A DNA stretch of 64,000 bases, from NCBI RefSeq assembly GCF_001590905.1, contig NZ_BCTT01000020.1, positions 1-64,000 of the forward strand, in the 5' to 3' direction. This DNA comes from Serratia grimesii NBRC 13537. GTDB lineage: Bacteria > Pseudomonadota > Gammaproteobacteria > Enterobacterales > Enterobacteriaceae. Within the stretch, counting starts at the first letter, position 1; every line of letters begins with the position of its first letter. The translations under genes were made by a program, and so were the position numbers. The notes under the pieces are model-generated. The model saw only the letters and a list, made by a program, of their open reading frames with translations. It was not told the origin of the DNA and searched no databases. Positions 18,461 to 28,922 of this stretch are shown piece after piece.

Positions 18461-19051
18461 ATGCTGTATATCTTTGATTTAGGTAATGTGATCGTCGATA
18501 TCGATTTCAAACGTGTACTGGGTGTATGGAGCAATTTAAGTGGTACACCGCTGGCCGTATTGTCCGAGCGTTTCACTATGGGCGAACTGTTCCAACAGCA
18601 TGAGCGTGGTGAAGTCAGCGATGAAGATTTTGCTGAACGGCTGAGTGATGAAATGGGTATCGCCCTCAGTTTTGAACAATTCGCGACCGGCTGGCAGGCG
18701 GTGTTTGTCGCACTGCGCCCGGAAGTGATCGACATCATGAAGCGCCTGCGCAGTGAAGGCCATCGGGTGGTCGTCTTGTCAAATACCAACCGTCTGCATT
18801 GCAACTATTGGCCGCAGCACTACCCACAAGTTGCTGAAGCTGCCGATCATATGTACTTGTCCCAGGACATCGGTATGCGTAAACCGGATGCCAACATCTA
18901 TCTGCATGTACTCAACGCAGAAAATACCACACCAGATCAGGCTATATTTTTTGATGATGTGGAGGCTAATGTGGCCGCGGCTGAAGCGCTAGGGATTAAG
19001 GTCGTACATGTGATCGATCGGGACGTGGTACCGGCTTATTTTGCCCAATGA
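18461..19051 (+). CDS. yihX: HAD-type alpha-D-glucose-1-phosphate phosphatase YihX
   Basis: A 196-aa cytoplasmic HAD phosphatase. Motif I is FDLGNVIVD (near residue 5; the second Asp of a standard DxD is replaced by Asn, as in E. coli YihX). Motif II is LSNTN, and motif IV is FFDDVEAN. E. coli YihX dephosphorylates alpha-glucose-1-phosphate. Length is close to E. coli (199 aa). A ribosome binding site (GGAGAGG) precedes the start. It is followed by yihY after 49 bases, so the four genes yihX to fabY may be one operon. Confidence 0.95.
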   Translation: MLYIFDLGNVIVDIDFKRVLGVWSNLSGTPLAVLSERFTMGELFQQHERGEVSDEDFAERLSDEMGIALSFEQFATGWQAVFVALRPEVIDIMKRLRSEGHRVVVLSNTNRLHCNYWPQHYPQVAEAADHMYLSQDIGMRKPDANIYLHVLNAENTTPDQAIFFDDVEANVAAAEALGIKVVHVIDRDVVPAYFAQ

Positions 19052-19100
19052 CTGCGAAGGGTTAAGCTTAAGGCGTACAAACTGACATCAAGGAGTGGCT

Positions 19101-19991
19101 ATGTCATTTTTCCGCCGTAAGAAGCTGCCTTCTGCGATCAAGCCCAGCGTCACCTTTGGACGGCTGCTGATCAAACGTGTCGACAGTGATGGTCTTACCA
19201 TGCTGGCGGGCCACTTGGCTTACGTCTCTCTGCTGTCGTTGGTCCCACTTGTGACGGTGGTGTTCGCGTTGTTTGCCGCGTTCCCGATGTTCTCTGACAT
19301 TAGCGTCCAGCTGAAAAGCTTTATCTTCTCTAACTTCATGCCCGCCGCCAGCAATGTCATCCAAAGTTATTTGGAGCAATTTGTCGCCAACTCCAACAAG
19401 ATGACCGCCGTCGGTACCTGCGGGCTGATTGTCACTGCATTGTTGCTGATTTCCTCGGTAGACAGCGTGCTAAACACCATATGGCGCAGCAAGAACCAGC
19501 GGCCTATTGTCTTCTCCTTTGCTGTGTATTGGATGGTATTAACTCTGGGACCCCTGCTGGTGGGCGCTAGTATGGCCATCAGTTCTTATCTGTTGTCACT
19601 CAACTGGTTAGCACAGACCGGTGTCAACAGCCTGGTGGATCAGGTGCTGCGTATTTTCCCGTTGATCCTGTCATGGATATCGTTCTGGCTGCTGTATTGC
19701 ATTGTGCCGACGGTGCGCGTACCGCCTAAAGATGCGCTGATTGGTGCCTTGGTCGCCGGGCTGCTGTTTGAGCTGGGCAAAAAGGGGTTTGCTCTGTATG
19801 TCACCATGTTCCCGTCTTATCAGTTGATCTATGGCGTGCTGGCAGTGATTCCCATTTTATTCCTATGGGTCTACTGGAGCTGGTGTATCGTGTTACTTGG
19901 CGCGGAAATCACAGTGACAATAGGGGAATACCGCGACTACCGCCAACAGAAGGCGGAACAACAGGATCAGCCACCAGAAGGGCAGTTATGA
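19101..19991 (+). CDS. yihY: YihY/BrkB family inner-membrane protein
   Basis: A 296-aa protein with about six membrane helices, among them segments near residues 35-60, 100-125, 140-165, 180-200 and 245-270. It belongs to the YihY/UPF0761 family, formerly mis-annotated as ribonuclease BN (tRNA processing is done by a different protein). No molecular function is established. ATG 19101 is preceded by AAGGAG at five bases' spacing; the in-frame GTG at 19095 is less likely. The stop overlaps the dtd start (ATGA). Confidence 0.92.
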   Translation: MSFFRRKKLPSAIKPSVTFGRLLIKRVDSDGLTMLAGHLAYVSLLSLVPLVTVVFALFAAFPMFSDISVQLKSFIFSNFMPAASNVIQSYLEQFVANSNKMTAVGTCGLIVTALLLISSVDSVLNTIWRSKNQRPIVFSFAVYWMVLTLGPLLVGASMAISSYLLSLNWLAQTGVNSLVDQVLRIFPLILSWISFWLLYCIVPTVRVPPKDALIGALVAGLLFELGKKGFALYVTMFPSYQLIYGVLAVIPILFLWVYWSWCIVLLGAEITVTIGEYRDYRQQKAEQQDQPPEGQL

Positions 19992-20425
19992 TTGCGTTAA
20001 TTCAACGGGTGTTAAACGCCAGTGTTACGGTCGAAGGACAGACGGTAGGCAACATAGGACCCGGTTTGTTAGTGTTATTGGGCGTAGAACAAGATGACAG
20101 CGAACAAAAGGCTGTGCGCCTTTGCGAGCGTGTGTTGGGATACCGCATCTTTGGCGATGAGAACGACAAGATGAATCTCAATGTCCAACAGGCAGGAGGT
20201 AGCCTGCTGGTGGTGTCGCAGTTCACGTTGGTCGCGGACACGCAAAAAGGTATGCGTCCGAGCTTCTCACGCGGAGCAGTCCCGCAGGAAGCCGATCGGT
20301 TATACCAATATTTTGTTGGCCAGTGCCGCGAGCGCGGCATAGAAACCCAGACTGGAGAATTCGCGGCTGACATGAAAGTAGCGCTGGTGAACGATGGGCC
20401 GGTGACGTTTTGGCTTCAAGTCTAA
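19988..20425 (+). CDS. dtd: D-aminoacyl-tRNA deacylase
   Basis: A 145-aa enzyme that hydrolyses D-aminoacyl-tRNAs (and Gly-tRNA-Ala) to keep D-amino acids out of proteins. The two family signatures are present: SQFTL near residue 80 and the cis-GP motif [10 protein letters not shown] at the C-terminus. Length equals the E. coli protein. The start at 19988 overlaps the yihY stop in ATGA, so the genes are translationally coupled. An upstream in-frame extension runs inside yihY and is rejected. Confidence 0.97.
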   Translation: MIALIQRVLNASVTVEGQTVGNIGPGLLVLLGVEQDDSEQKAVRLCERVLGYRIFGDENDKMNLNVQQAGGSLLVVSQFTLVADTQKGMRPSFSRGAVPQEADRLYQYFVGQCRERGIETQTGEFAADMKVALVNDGPVTFWLQV

Positions 20426-20448
20426 GTATTCTGAGAGAGAAGGCGTCT

Positions 20449-21396
20449 ATGTATCACCTACGAGTACCGGTAACAGAACAAGAACTGAAGGATTACTACC
20501 AGTTCCGCTGGGAAATGCTGCGCAAGCCGTTGCACCAACCGGTGGGATCGGAAAAGGATGCCTATGACGCCATGGCGCATCACCAAATGGTGGTGGACGA
20601 AGGCGGTAAAATTGTCGCTATCGGGCGGTTGTATATCAACGCCGATAATGAGGCTGCCATTCGTTTTCTGGCTGTCGACCCGACGGTGCAGGACAAAGGC
20701 TTGGGGACGCTGGTAGCGATGACCCTTGAGTCTGTGGCGCGTCAGGAAAGCGTGAAGCGTGTAGTCTGTAGCGCTCGTGAGGACGCGGTGGATTTCTTTG
20801 CCAAGCTTGGCTTTGTTAATCAGGGCGAGATTACCGCGCCGCAAACCACACCGATTCGCCACTTTCTGATGATTAAACCCGTGGCGACGCTGGACGATAT
20901 TCTGCATCGCCCCGATTGGTGCGGTCAGTTACAGCAAGCCTGGTACGATCATATTCCGCTTAGCGAGAAGATGGGAGTGCGCATCAGCCAATATACTGGC
21001 CAGCGTTTTGTCACCACCATGCCAGAGATCGGCAACCAGAACCCGCACCATACGCTGTTTGCCGGCAGTCTGTTTTCCCTTGCTACGCTGACTGCTTGGG
21101 GTCTGATCTGGTTGTTGCTGCGTGAACGCCATCTGGGGGGCACCATTATTCTGGCTGATGCCCACATTCGTTACAGCAAGCCAATCACTGGCCGACCGCG
21201 AGCGGTGGCGGATCTCAGTTCATTGAGCGGAGATCTTGCTCGCCTGGCTCGTGGTCGGCGTGCACGCGTGCAGGCAGAGGTTCATCTGTTCGGCGACGAT
21301 GACAGAGGGGCCGTGTTTGAAGGCACTTACATGGTGTTGCCTGCTGAACCAGATGTGCCTTTGGATCAGGGCGGATGTGAGGCAATAGACAGTTGA
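20449..21396 (+). CDS. fabY: FabY/YiiD: GNAT-hotdog fusion linked to fatty acid initiation
   Basis: A 315-aa two-domain protein: an N-terminal GNAT acetyltransferase-like domain (about 1-150, with [12 protein letters not shown] as the acetyl-CoA loop) and a C-terminal hotdog thioesterase-like domain (about 165-300). In E. coli the protein (329 aa) permits fatty acid synthesis without FabH, and later work describes malonyl-ACP decarboxylase activity. ATG 20449 is chosen for the conserved MYHLR start; extension to 20410 overlaps dtd. It is last in the yihX-yihY-dtd-fabY run. Confidence 0.9.
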   Translation: MYHLRVPVTEQELKDYYQFRWEMLRKPLHQPVGSEKDAYDAMAHHQMVVDEGGKIVAIGRLYINADNEAAIRFLAVDPTVQDKGLGTLVAMTLESVARQESVKRVVCSAREDAVDFFAKLGFVNQGEITAPQTTPIRHFLMIKPVATLDDILHRPDWCGQLQQAWYDHIPLSEKMGVRISQYTGQRFVTTMPEIGNQNPHHTLFAGSLFSLATLTAWGLIWLLLRERHLGGTIILADAHIRYSKPITGRPRAVADLSSLSGDLARLARGRRARVQAEVHLFGDDDRGAVFEGTYMVLPAEPDVPLDQGGCEAIDS

Positions 21397-21402
21397 TATT
21401 GT

Positions 21403-21431
21403 GGCCCTCTCAACTCAACGCCGAGAGGGCC
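21403..21431. terminator. Hairpin between convergent fabY and yicH
   Basis: A 9-bp perfect stem GGCCCTCTC / GAGAGGGCC with an 11-nt loop separates the two convergent genes. There is no clear U run, so it may need Rho or may only block 3' exonucleases. Confidence 0.6.
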
Positions 21432-21440
21432 AATCAACCA

Positions 21441-23102
21441 TTAAGGCAGTTGTTGGTTAACCGTCTGACCGTCACGTGCGGTGGCCTGCAACTGGCCCTG
21501 CAATGAAGCCTTAAATGGTCCATCACTGTTCAACAAGCCCTTCAACTGTAATTGCAGATTACCATCACCTTCCAACGGAACAGACTGCCATCCCCATTGC
21601 TGCAGCGTGTTTACCGGTACTGAACGCCCATTCAGCGATAGCGTAAAGGGTTTGCCCGGCAGTTGTTCTACGGTGGCTTTGGCTTCCAGTAACCCTTGAG
21701 GCATAAAAGCACTGAGATCGGTAACGTTGATCTGCCCGTCATTGGCGTTTAGTGCCAGTGATGGGCGACGAACGTCGATCTTATTGAAAGTGGCTTCACT
21801 GCCGTTCAGGTTGAGCGTACCGGACCAGATGCCCCATTGGTGGTCGCGTGCCAGCAGCAAGTTGCTGCCGTAACCGTCCAAGGCGGTGACCTGGAATGGG
21901 AAGGCCGGGTTGATATCGATGATCAGGTTGCGATTGGTGGTCAACTTATTGACATATACCTCCGCCAACCAGTGTGGCAGCGGTTGTAACCATAACGCAC
22001 GCCAGTCACTCGGTAAGGTGTACTCCAGTGCCGCGACAGCCACCTCATCGAGTTGCAGTCGGTTGTTGGCACGCAGCCAGTTGCCCGAGGTGCGCAACAG
22101 CCCGCCTTCCCAGCGGGTGGTGAACTGCTGAATAGCGATACCGGCGGGTGAGAGCCGCATATTCATGATCGGATCAATCAGGTGGAAGCCGCCGTCGATT
22201 AGATCACTGGCGTTGAAGTTGAGCGAGCCGTCTGGGCTACTCCAGTCGCCCTGTTGGAAGGTGACGTTTTGCAGTGACAGGTCGAGATCATTGAATGCCC
22301 ACTCTTTTCCTTCTAGCCGTGCATCAATCAAATCAAAACGTTTAAGCGTAATTGGTGGCATGGCGGTAAAGCGCTGCCAGAACTGTTCCAGCGTGAGTGG
22401 CGTCTGCAGACGCACACCGCTCAGACGCAGTCGCTCCACCTGCCAGCTGCCGTCGGCGCTGCGGGTGGCTACACCCGTCAAATCACCTTGCGCCAAATCG
22501 GCACCGAAGTTACTTAGGAGCAACTGGTTTTGTTTAAGCTCGCCCTGTACCAGGACTTGCGAGGCGGGGATGCCGTTCAGTGTCATTGAGCCCGCACTGA
22601 ACTGGAACTGGTTGTTTTCGCCCAAGGGGTGGCCGACGTTGGGTTGCCATGGTGTGATGCCAGCATTGACCTGTTGCGCGTTGAGCTGCCAGGTTTCATC
22701 GTTGGATTGCAGCGCCATATTGCTCAGTTGCAATACATCGGCCTGTATTGGCAATCCCGCGTCTTGCTTTTGGAGGTTAAGCGTACCGTCGCGCAATGTT
22801 ACGCTATGGAAATAACGCGGCTCGGTAATTTGGCGCAGGCTGAGACCCAGGTCCAGACGTTTGGCGACCAGTGATGGCGGCTGATTTTTTTTAGCCAACT
22901 GGACATCTTCCAGACTGATTTGGCCGGGTTGATCCCATGAGTGAGAGAGTTTCGCCACCGACATGCGATATTCGCTGTGATCGCTGACCCAGCGGCTTAA
23001 CCAGCCCGCAGCCCAACGGGTTTGCCCGATGACGTACAACAATGCAATGGCCAGCACTACCAGCAGTAGCAACGTCAGCAACAGTTTCCCGATAAATTTC
23101 AT
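21441..23102 (-). CDS. yicH: AsmA family protein YicH
   Basis: A 553-aa protein with an N-terminal membrane helix (residues 5-27, LLLTLLLLVVLAIALLYVIG) and a long periplasmic beta-rich region of the AsmA type. AsmA-like proteins are thought to form bridges for phospholipid transport between inner and outer membranes; the specific role of YicH is not settled. It is slightly shorter than E. coli YicH (569 aa). The C-terminus ends in a short low-complexity tail. It lies downstream of xanP, separated by a terminator, so it probably has its own promoter. Confidence 0.93.
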   Translation of the reverse strand: MKFIGKLLLTLLLLVVLAIALLYVIGQTRWAAGWLSRWVSDHSEYRMSVAKLSHSWDQPGQISLEDVQLAKKNQPPSLVAKRLDLGLSLRQITEPRYFHSVTLRDGTLNLQKQDAGLPIQADVLQLSNMALQSNDETWQLNAQQVNAGITPWQPNVGHPLGENNQFQFSAGSMTLNGIPASQVLVQGELKQNQLLLSNFGADLAQGDLTGVATRSADGSWQVERLRLSGVRLQTPLTLEQFWQRFTAMPPITLKRFDLIDARLEGKEWAFNDLDLSLQNVTFQQGDWSSPDGSLNFNASDLIDGGFHLIDPIMNMRLSPAGIAIQQFTTRWEGGLLRTSGNWLRANNRLQLDEVAVAALEYTLPSDWRALWLQPLPHWLAEVYVNKLTTNRNLIIDINPAFPFQVTALDGYGSNLLLARDHQWGIWSGTLNLNGSEATFNKIDVRRPSLALNANDGQINVTDLSAFMPQGLLEAKATVEQLPGKPFTLSLNGRSVPVNTLQQWGWQSVPLEGDGNLQLQLKGLLNSDGPFKASLQGQLQATARDGQTVNQQLP

Positions 23103-23187
23103 CGTCTACATCCGCGTCGGTCAAAAAAGATACCCTGTTTATGCCGTAATTAGCTGGGCATCTCAAGTGCAATGGTCTGATAGGCAA

Positions 23188-23213
23188 TAAAAAACGGCCG
23201 CAAGCGGCCGTTT
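23188..23213 (-). terminator. Rho-independent terminator of xanP
   Basis: On the minus strand AAACGGCCG-CTTG-CGGCCGTTT is followed by a run of U. It lies between xanP and yicH. Confidence 0.9.
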
Positions 23214-23230
23214 GACAAGCTGTGTGACAG

Positions 23231-24631
23231 TTATTGTTTTTCGTGTTCGTGCGGGAATATCAGGTTCAGCACGATAGCGGTGATGCCACCGGCAGCAATG
23301 CCAGAAGAGAGCAGGGTTTTCAGCCAGTCCGGCGCGAACTGTAAGATCAGTGGTTGCTGAGAGACACCCATGCCAACGGCCAGTGAGAGCGCCATGATCA
23401 TGATCGCGCGGCGGTTCAGTCGTTCACGTGACACGATGCGTACACCCGACGCGGCAATGGTGCCGAACATCACAAGGGTCGCACCGCCCAAGACCGGTTC
23501 AGGAATGTGCTGGACGAAACCGGCTACTGCCGGGAACAAGCCCAACACGATCAGCATCAACGCCACTACGAACCCCACATAGCGACTGGCAACACCTGTC
23601 AGTTGGATCACACCATTGTTCTGACCGAAGCATGAGTTGGGGAAAGTATTGAACACTGCGGACAGCATAGAGTTCAGGCCGTTGGCGAGCACGCCGCCCT
23701 TCAGGCGTTTCATGTACAGCGGGCCGCTGACCGGTTGTTCCGATACGTCAGAGGTCGCGGTGATATCCCCAATGGTTTCCAATGACGTGACCATAAAGAT
23801 CAGCATCAGCGGTAGCAGCAGGTTCCAGTCAAAGCCCAAACCGTAATACAGCGGTGTTGGGATGATAATCGCCGCTGTTTCGGTGGCAGGCTGGGTTTCT
23901 GGCAACATCCCCATTGCCCATGCCAGAAGGTAACCAACCGCCATGGCGATCACCAACGAGGCGACGCGAAGGTACGGGTTACGCTGGCGATTAAGCAGAA
24001 TAATGACCAAGAGTACGGCGCCGGCCAACATCAGGTTTTTTGGCGCGCCGAAGCTGTGATCATTCATCGCGGCATAGCCGCCACCGATGGAGGTCAGTCC
24101 GACCTGGATCAGCGACAAACCGATAATCATCACCACAATGCCAGATACCAGCGGGGTGATGATGCGGCGCGCCAGATGCAGCACACGCGATAACAGGATT
24201 TCGGTGCAGGAGGCGACCATCAATGTGCCAAACAGTGCTGCCATCATGGTAGGGACATCGGCGCCACCGTTTTTCAGTGCCAGTCCACCCATAATCAGCG
24301 GTGAAACGAAGTTAAAGCTGGTGCCTTGAATCGATAGCAGGCCAGAACCGACCGGTCCCCAGGTTTTAATTTGCAAAATAGAGGCCAAACCGGAAGCAAA
24401 TAACGACATGCTGATGATGTGCTGGGTGTCTTGTGCCGGTAGACCTAATGCCTGACAGATCAACAGAGCTGGGGTGATCACCGCAACAAACATCGCCAGC
24501 AGGTGCTGACCGGCGGCAAACAGAGTTTGCGGCAGTGGTGGTCGGTCTTCCAGACGATAAATGAGTTCGCTATTGCGAGGCGTTGAGGATGCTTTTTGCA
24601 CTGCATCGAGCTCGGCGGATGGCATGGTCAT
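23231..24631 (-). CDS. xanP: Xanthine permease XanP
   Basis: A 466-aa proton-coupled xanthine transporter of the nucleobase-ascorbate (NCS2) family, inner membrane, about 14 helices. The family motifs [14 protein letters not shown] (the QNxGxxxxT signature) and [16 protein letters not shown] are present, and the sequence is close to E. coli XanP (463 aa). The start is probably ATG 24631 (MTMPSAEL) or 24625; the extension to 24691 is not conserved. It is divergent from gltS, as in E. coli. Confidence 0.95.
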   Translation of the reverse strand: MTMPSAELDAVQKASSTPRNSELIYRLEDRPPLPQTLFAAGQHLLAMFVAVITPALLICQALGLPAQDTQHIISMSLFASGLASILQIKTWGPVGSGLLSIQGTSFNFVSPLIMGGLALKNGGADVPTMMAALFGTLMVASCTEILLSRVLHLARRIITPLVSGIVVMIIGLSLIQVGLTSIGGGYAAMNDHSFGAPKNLMLAGAVLLVIILLNRQRNPYLRVASLVIAMAVGYLLAWAMGMLPETQPATETAAIIIPTPLYYGLGFDWNLLLPLMLIFMVTSLETIGDITATSDVSEQPVSGPLYMKRLKGGVLANGLNSMLSAVFNTFPNSCFGQNNGVIQLTGVASRYVGFVVALMLIVLGLFPAVAGFVQHIPEPVLGGATLVMFGTIAASGVRIVSRERLNRRAIMIMALSLAVGMGVSQQPLILQFAPDWLKTLLSSGIAAGGITAIVLNLIFPHEHEKQ

Positions 24632-24873
24632 GATGTGGCATTTCCGGAAACGGCAAAGCAGGCATTTTAATGATTTGCCCCATAAAAGCAAACGGTTGCG
24701 CGTTAATATTCTGTTAGCAGAATCGACGGTTATGTCGCATTTTCATTCATTTTTTCTTGTATTATCAGCGTTTTTTACTTCTAATCCTGCACTCATCAAG
24801 TTTTAAAAACTAAGCGGTTTTCTATAACTTATTATTTATTAATTGGATCTTTCCCCTTACATGGAGTACCTGG

Positions 24874-26085
24874 ATGTTTCATCTTGATACTTATGGCACG
24901 TTAGTCGCGGCAACACTGGTTTTGCTCCTTGGGGGCAAATGCGTCACCAGTATTCCTTTGTTAAGAAAATACACCATTCCCGCACCTGTCGCCGGTGGCT
25001 TGCTGGTGGCTATTCTGTTATTAGCGCTGAAAAAGCTCGCAAACTGGGAAATCAGCTTCGATATGTCGTTGAAAGACCCGTTGATGCTGGCCTTCTTTGC
25101 CACTATTGGTCTCAATGCCAACCTGGCGCGGTTGCGCGCGGGCGGCAAGGCATTGATGGTATTTCTGTTTGTGGTGCTGGGTTTGCTGCTGGTGCAGAAC
25201 GCTATCGGCATCGGCATGGCGAAAATGCTTGGTCTGGATCCGTTGATGGGTCTGATCGCCGGTTCCATAACCCTTTCCGGTGGCCACGGTACCGGGGCGG
25301 CCTGGAGTAAGTTGTTCATTGAGCGTTACGGCTTTGAAAATGCCACGGAAGTTGCGATGGCCTGCGCCACCTTTGGGTTGGTATTGGGCGGCCTGATCGG
25401 CGGTCCGGTGGCGCGTTACCTGGTGAAGCATTCTTCTACACCAGAAGGCTCTCCGGATGACAGCGTTCAGCCAAGCGGTTTTGAAAAACCGGAAAGTGGC
25501 CGTTTAATTACCTCGCTGGTCATGATTGAAACCATAGCGATGATTGCCATCTGTTTGAGCCTGGGTCAGCTGATCTCTGGCTTACTGAATGGCACGGTGT
25601 TTGAACTGCCAAACTTTGTCTGTGTGCTGTTTGTTGGTGTGATCCTCAGTAACACACTGGCCTTCACGGGTTTCTATACCGTGTTTGAGCGAGCCGTGTC
25701 GGTACTGGGCAACGTTAGCCTGTCGTTGTTCCTGGCGATGGCGTTGATGAGCCTGCGGTTGTGGGAACTGGCTTCCCTGGCATTGCCGATGTTAGCGATT
25801 TTGGCGGTGCAGACGCTGGTGATGGCGTTGTACGCGATTTTTGTCACCTATCGTGTGATGGGCAAAAATTACGATGCTGCGGTATTAGCTGCAGGCCACT
25901 GCGGCTTCGGTATGGGCGCCACGCCTACGGCGATCGCCAATATGCAGGCGATTACCGATCGTTTCGGCCCATCGCATCTCGCGTTTCTGGTGGTCCCTAT
26001 GGTGGGGGCGTTCTTTATTGATATCGCCAACGCGATTGTGATTAAGCTGTATCTGCTGCTGCCGGTATTTCCAGCGATTGGCTGA
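24874..26085 (+). CDS. gltS: Sodium/glutamate symporter GltS
   Basis: A 403-aa inner-membrane Na+-coupled glutamate transporter (ESS family). The hydrophobic protein has two inverted halves, each with a GGxGT-type re-entrant loop: SGGHGTGAAW near residue 135 and GHCGFGMGATPTA near residue 345. Length is close to E. coli GltS (401 aa). It is divergent from xanP with 242 bases between the start codons, and is terminated by a perfect palindromic hairpin. Confidence 0.97.
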   Translation: MFHLDTYGTLVAATLVLLLGGKCVTSIPLLRKYTIPAPVAGGLLVAILLLALKKLANWEISFDMSLKDPLMLAFFATIGLNANLARLRAGGKALMVFLFVVLGLLLVQNAIGIGMAKMLGLDPLMGLIAGSITLSGGHGTGAAWSKLFIERYGFENATEVAMACATFGLVLGGLIGGPVARYLVKHSSTPEGSPDDSVQPSGFEKPESGRLITSLVMIETIAMIAICLSLGQLISGLLNGTVFELPNFVCVLFVGVILSNTLAFTGFYTVFERAVSVLGNVSLSLFLAMALMSLRLWELASLALPMLAILAVQTLVMALYAIFVTYRVMGKNYDAAVLAAGHCGFGMGATPTAIANMQAITDRFGPSHLAFLVVPMVGAFFIDIANAIVIKLYLLLPVFPAIG

Positions 26086-26104
26086 GTTGCTGTTGTCATA
26101 AACG

Positions 26105-26132
26105 AAAAGGGCGCCAATTGGCGCCCTTTTTT
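26105..26132. terminator. Bidirectional terminator between gltS and recG
   Basis: A 26-bp perfect palindrome (AAAAGGGCGCCAA / TTGGCGCCCTTTT) ends in a T run on each strand and serves both convergent genes. Confidence 0.93.
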
Positions 26133-26143
26133 ATAGCAGGAGG

Positions 26144-28225
26144 TTAGGCATTGGAATAACGTGCCTTTTCCGGCAACCAGCGTTCAACCAGCGCACGGGC
26201 ATGTTCCGGGTACTGTTGATGTATATGACGGGCGACGCGTTGTACTTCCGGGATCATCGCCTGGTCGCGTAGTAAATCAGCCACTTTGAATTCAGCACTG
26301 CCGGTTTGGCGTGTACCCAAGAGTTCGCCTGGCCCGCGAATTTCCAGATCGCGCTGGGCAATAACAAAGCCGTCATTGCTGTCCCGCAGTACTTGCAGGC
26401 GCTTCTGTGCGGTTTTGCTCAACGGCGTTTTGTACAACAGAACGCAGTGTGAAGCCACGGCGCCACGGCCTACGCGGCCGCGTAACTGATGCAATTGTGC
26501 CAGTCCCAACCGTTCTGGGTTTTCGATGATCATCAGGCTGGCATTGGGCACATCGACACCAACTTCAATCACTGTCGTTGCCACCAGTAGTTGCAATTCA
26601 CCCTGTTTAAAAGCCTGCATCACCGCCTGTTTTTCTTGCGCCTTCATGCGACCATGCACCAGCGCAACGTTCAGATCGGGTAGCGCGGTTTTCAGCTCTT
26701 CCCACGTGGCTTCTGCCGCTTGGGCTTCCAACAGCTCAGATTCTTCTATCAGCGTACACACCCAGTACGCTTGCCGGCCTTCTTCCATGCAGGCGCTTTT
26801 TACCCGCTGGATAATATCGGCACGTCGTGTGTCGGGAATGGCGACGGTAGTGACTGGCGTTCTGCCCGGTGGCAGTTCATCTATCACTGACGTGTCGAGA
26901 TCGGCATAGGCAGTCATCGCCAGTGTGCGTGGGATTGGCGTGGCGGTCATGATCAACTGATGGGCATGGAAGCCTTGCTCTTCACCTTTTTCCCACAGCG
27001 CTAGGCGCTGGTGTACGCCAAACCGGTGCTGTTCATCAATGATCACTAACGCCAGACCTGAAAATTGTACTTGTTCCTGGAAAATGGCGTGCGTACCAAC
27101 CACCATCGACACCTGCCCGCTGGCAATCGCTTCTTGCTGCGCGATACGCGCCTTGCCTTTTTGCTTGCCAGCCAGCCAGCCGACCTCCAACCCCAGCGGT
27201 TCAAACCACTGACGAAAATTGTTGGCGTGTTGTTCGGCCAACAATTCGGTGGGCGCCATTAATGCCACCTGCTTACCGTGGGCGATGGCGCGCAGTGCCG
27301 CCAGTGCCGCTACCAGCGTTTTGCCGGAGCCAACGTCGCCTTGCACCAGACGCATCATTGGGAAGCCTTTTTGCATATCGGCTTCGATGTCGGCCGCCAC
27401 GCGTTCTTGTGCACCAGTAGGTGCAAAGGGCAACTGAGTGAGGAATTGTTTTTTAAGCCGATCGTCCGGCATCAGGGGGAGCGCCTGATAACTTTGTGCA
27501 CCGGCGCGCACCGCCAGCATGCTGAGGTTATGTGCCAGTAATTCTTCCATGATCAGACGTTTTTGCGCTGGGTGTTTACCCAGCTCCAAATCTGCCAATT
27601 GGATATCCGGCGGTGGGCGATGCAGAGTATGTAATGCCTCTGGCAGGCTCATTAAGCCACCGCTCAACTCCGATGGCAGTAGCTCGGTAATCGCACAGGT
27701 ATCCAGCAACTCCAGTGCTTGATCGGTGAGTTTGCGAAGCGTGGCCTGTCGTATGCCTTCGGTGGTTGGGTAGACCGGCGTCAATGATTCTTGCAGCTCT
27801 ACCTCGCTGCTTTCTCCCTGAATACGGTATTCAGGATGAATAATCTCTGCGCCATGATTACCGCGTTTAACTTCGCCATAGGCGGTTACGCGACGACCTG
27901 TTGCCAGGCTATTTTTCATCGCCGCATTGAAGTTAAAGAAACGCATGGTGAGCAGGCCCGTGCCGTCACTGATCTGGCAAGTTAGCATGCGCCGCCGACC
28001 AAAACTGATGTCAGTACGCAGAACTTCGCCTTCTACCGTGGCAAAGATACCTGGTTGTAGGTCGTTTATTGGATAAAGCCGGGTGCGGTCTTCATAGCGT
28101 AACGGCAGGTGGAGCAGCAGATCTTGAATGGTTTCCAGGCCAATTTTGGCCAGTTTCCCCGCCTGGCTGGCGCCAACCCCGGAAAGTGTGGTCAGTGGGA
28201 CAGCATCCAGCAGGCGGCCTTTCAT
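26144..28225 (-). CDS. recG: ATP-dependent DNA helicase RecG
   Basis: A 693-aa branch-migration and fork-reversal helicase. The N-terminal wedge/OB domain (about 1-240) binds junctions. The superfamily 2 helicase core has Walker A GDVGSGKT, Walker B DEQH, TATPIPRT (motif III) and the QLRGRVGRG motif VI. The length equals E. coli RecG. The ATG at 28225 overlaps the trmH stop (ATGA); the upstream extension is rejected. It is the last gene of the gmk-rpoZ-spoT-trmH-recG run. Confidence 0.98.
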   Translation of the reverse strand: MKGRLLDAVPLTTLSGVGASQAGKLAKIGLETIQDLLLHLPLRYEDRTRLYPINDLQPGIFATVEGEVLRTDISFGRRRMLTCQISDGTGLLTMRFFNFNAAMKNSLATGRRVTAYGEVKRGNHGAEIIHPEYRIQGESSEVELQESLTPVYPTTEGIRQATLRKLTDQALELLDTCAITELLPSELSGGLMSLPEALHTLHRPPPDIQLADLELGKHPAQKRLIMEELLAHNLSMLAVRAGAQSYQALPLMPDDRLKKQFLTQLPFAPTGAQERVAADIEADMQKGFPMMRLVQGDVGSGKTLVAALAALRAIAHGKQVALMAPTELLAEQHANNFRQWFEPLGLEVGWLAGKQKGKARIAQQEAIASGQVSMVVGTHAIFQEQVQFSGLALVIIDEQHRFGVHQRLALWEKGEEQGFHAHQLIMTATPIPRTLAMTAYADLDTSVIDELPPGRTPVTTVAIPDTRRADIIQRVKSACMEEGRQAYWVCTLIEESELLEAQAAEATWEELKTALPDLNVALVHGRMKAQEKQAVMQAFKQGELQLLVATTVIEVGVDVPNASLMIIENPERLGLAQLHQLRGRVGRGAVASHCVLLYKTPLSKTAQKRLQVLRDSNDGFVIAQRDLEIRGPGELLGTRQTGSAEFKVADLLRDQAMIPEVQRVARHIHQQYPEHARALVERWLPEKARYSNA

Positions 28226-28917
28226 TTGCGTACCGTGGCTTGCATGGTTGCCCACCATTCGGCATCGGCGATCACTTGACCTTGTTCGTCAATGTGCGGA
28301 CGTGGCAGCTTTTTACGTTTTGCCACGTTGGCTAGCACCGGGTAACCGCCTTCGAACAACAGACGCTGCTGTTCTTCTTCATCGAGCATGCTGCGCTCGC
28401 GGCGATACAGGCCGGCATTTTGTCGCTGACGTTGTGCTTCATACAGGATCAGTGCTGAGGCGACGGAGACGTTGAGTGATTGCACCATACCGATCATTGG
28501 AATAACGATGTCTTGATCGGCAAGCCGCAGAGCTTCTTCGGTAATACCGGTTTTTTCCTGACCCAGCAAAATGCAGGTAGGGCGGGTGTAATCCACTTCG
28601 CGGAAATCCACTGCGCGATCTGAAAGGTTAGTTGCCAGAATTTGCATACCCTGACTTTTCAGGTGGGTCACTGCGTCGGTGATGGTGCGGTGGGTTTTTA
28701 CATTGACCCAGCTATTGCTGCCTGCTGCGGAGGATACCAGGGTTCGCATGCGCGTGGTTGGCCATACTGCATGTACCTGATGCACGCCGACGGCGTCGGC
28801 GGTACGGATAATGGCGGAGACGTTATGCGGTTTGTGCACCTGTTCCAGGCAGACCGTCAGATCCGGCTGCCGGGTTGCCAGCATTTCACAAATCCGCGCA
28901 TAGCGTTCAGGGCTCAT
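28222..28917 (-). CDS. trmH: tRNA (guanosine-18-2'-O)-methyltransferase TrmH
   Basis: A 231-aa SPOUT methyltransferase that methylates the ribose of G18 in tRNA D-loops. The SPOUT knot motifs are present: NVSAIIRTADAVG near residue 33, CILLGQEKTGI near 135 and IPMIGMVQSLNVSVASA near 155. The catalytic Arg is the one in IRTADA. Length is close to E. coli (229 aa). It starts five bases after spoT and overlaps recG by four bases, so the genes are co-translated. Confidence 0.97.
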   Translation of the reverse strand: MSPERYARICEMLATRQPDLTVCLEQVHKPHNVSAIIRTADAVGVHQVHAVWPTTRMRTLVSSAAGSNSWVNVKTHRTITDAVTHLKSQGMQILATNLSDRAVDFREVDYTRPTCILLGQEKTGITEEALRLADQDIVIPMIGMVQSLNVSVASALILYEAQRQRQNAGLYRRERSMLDEEEQQRLLFEGGYPVLANVAKRKKLPRPHIDEQGQVIADAEWWATMQATVRK

Positions 28918-28922
28918 AGGCG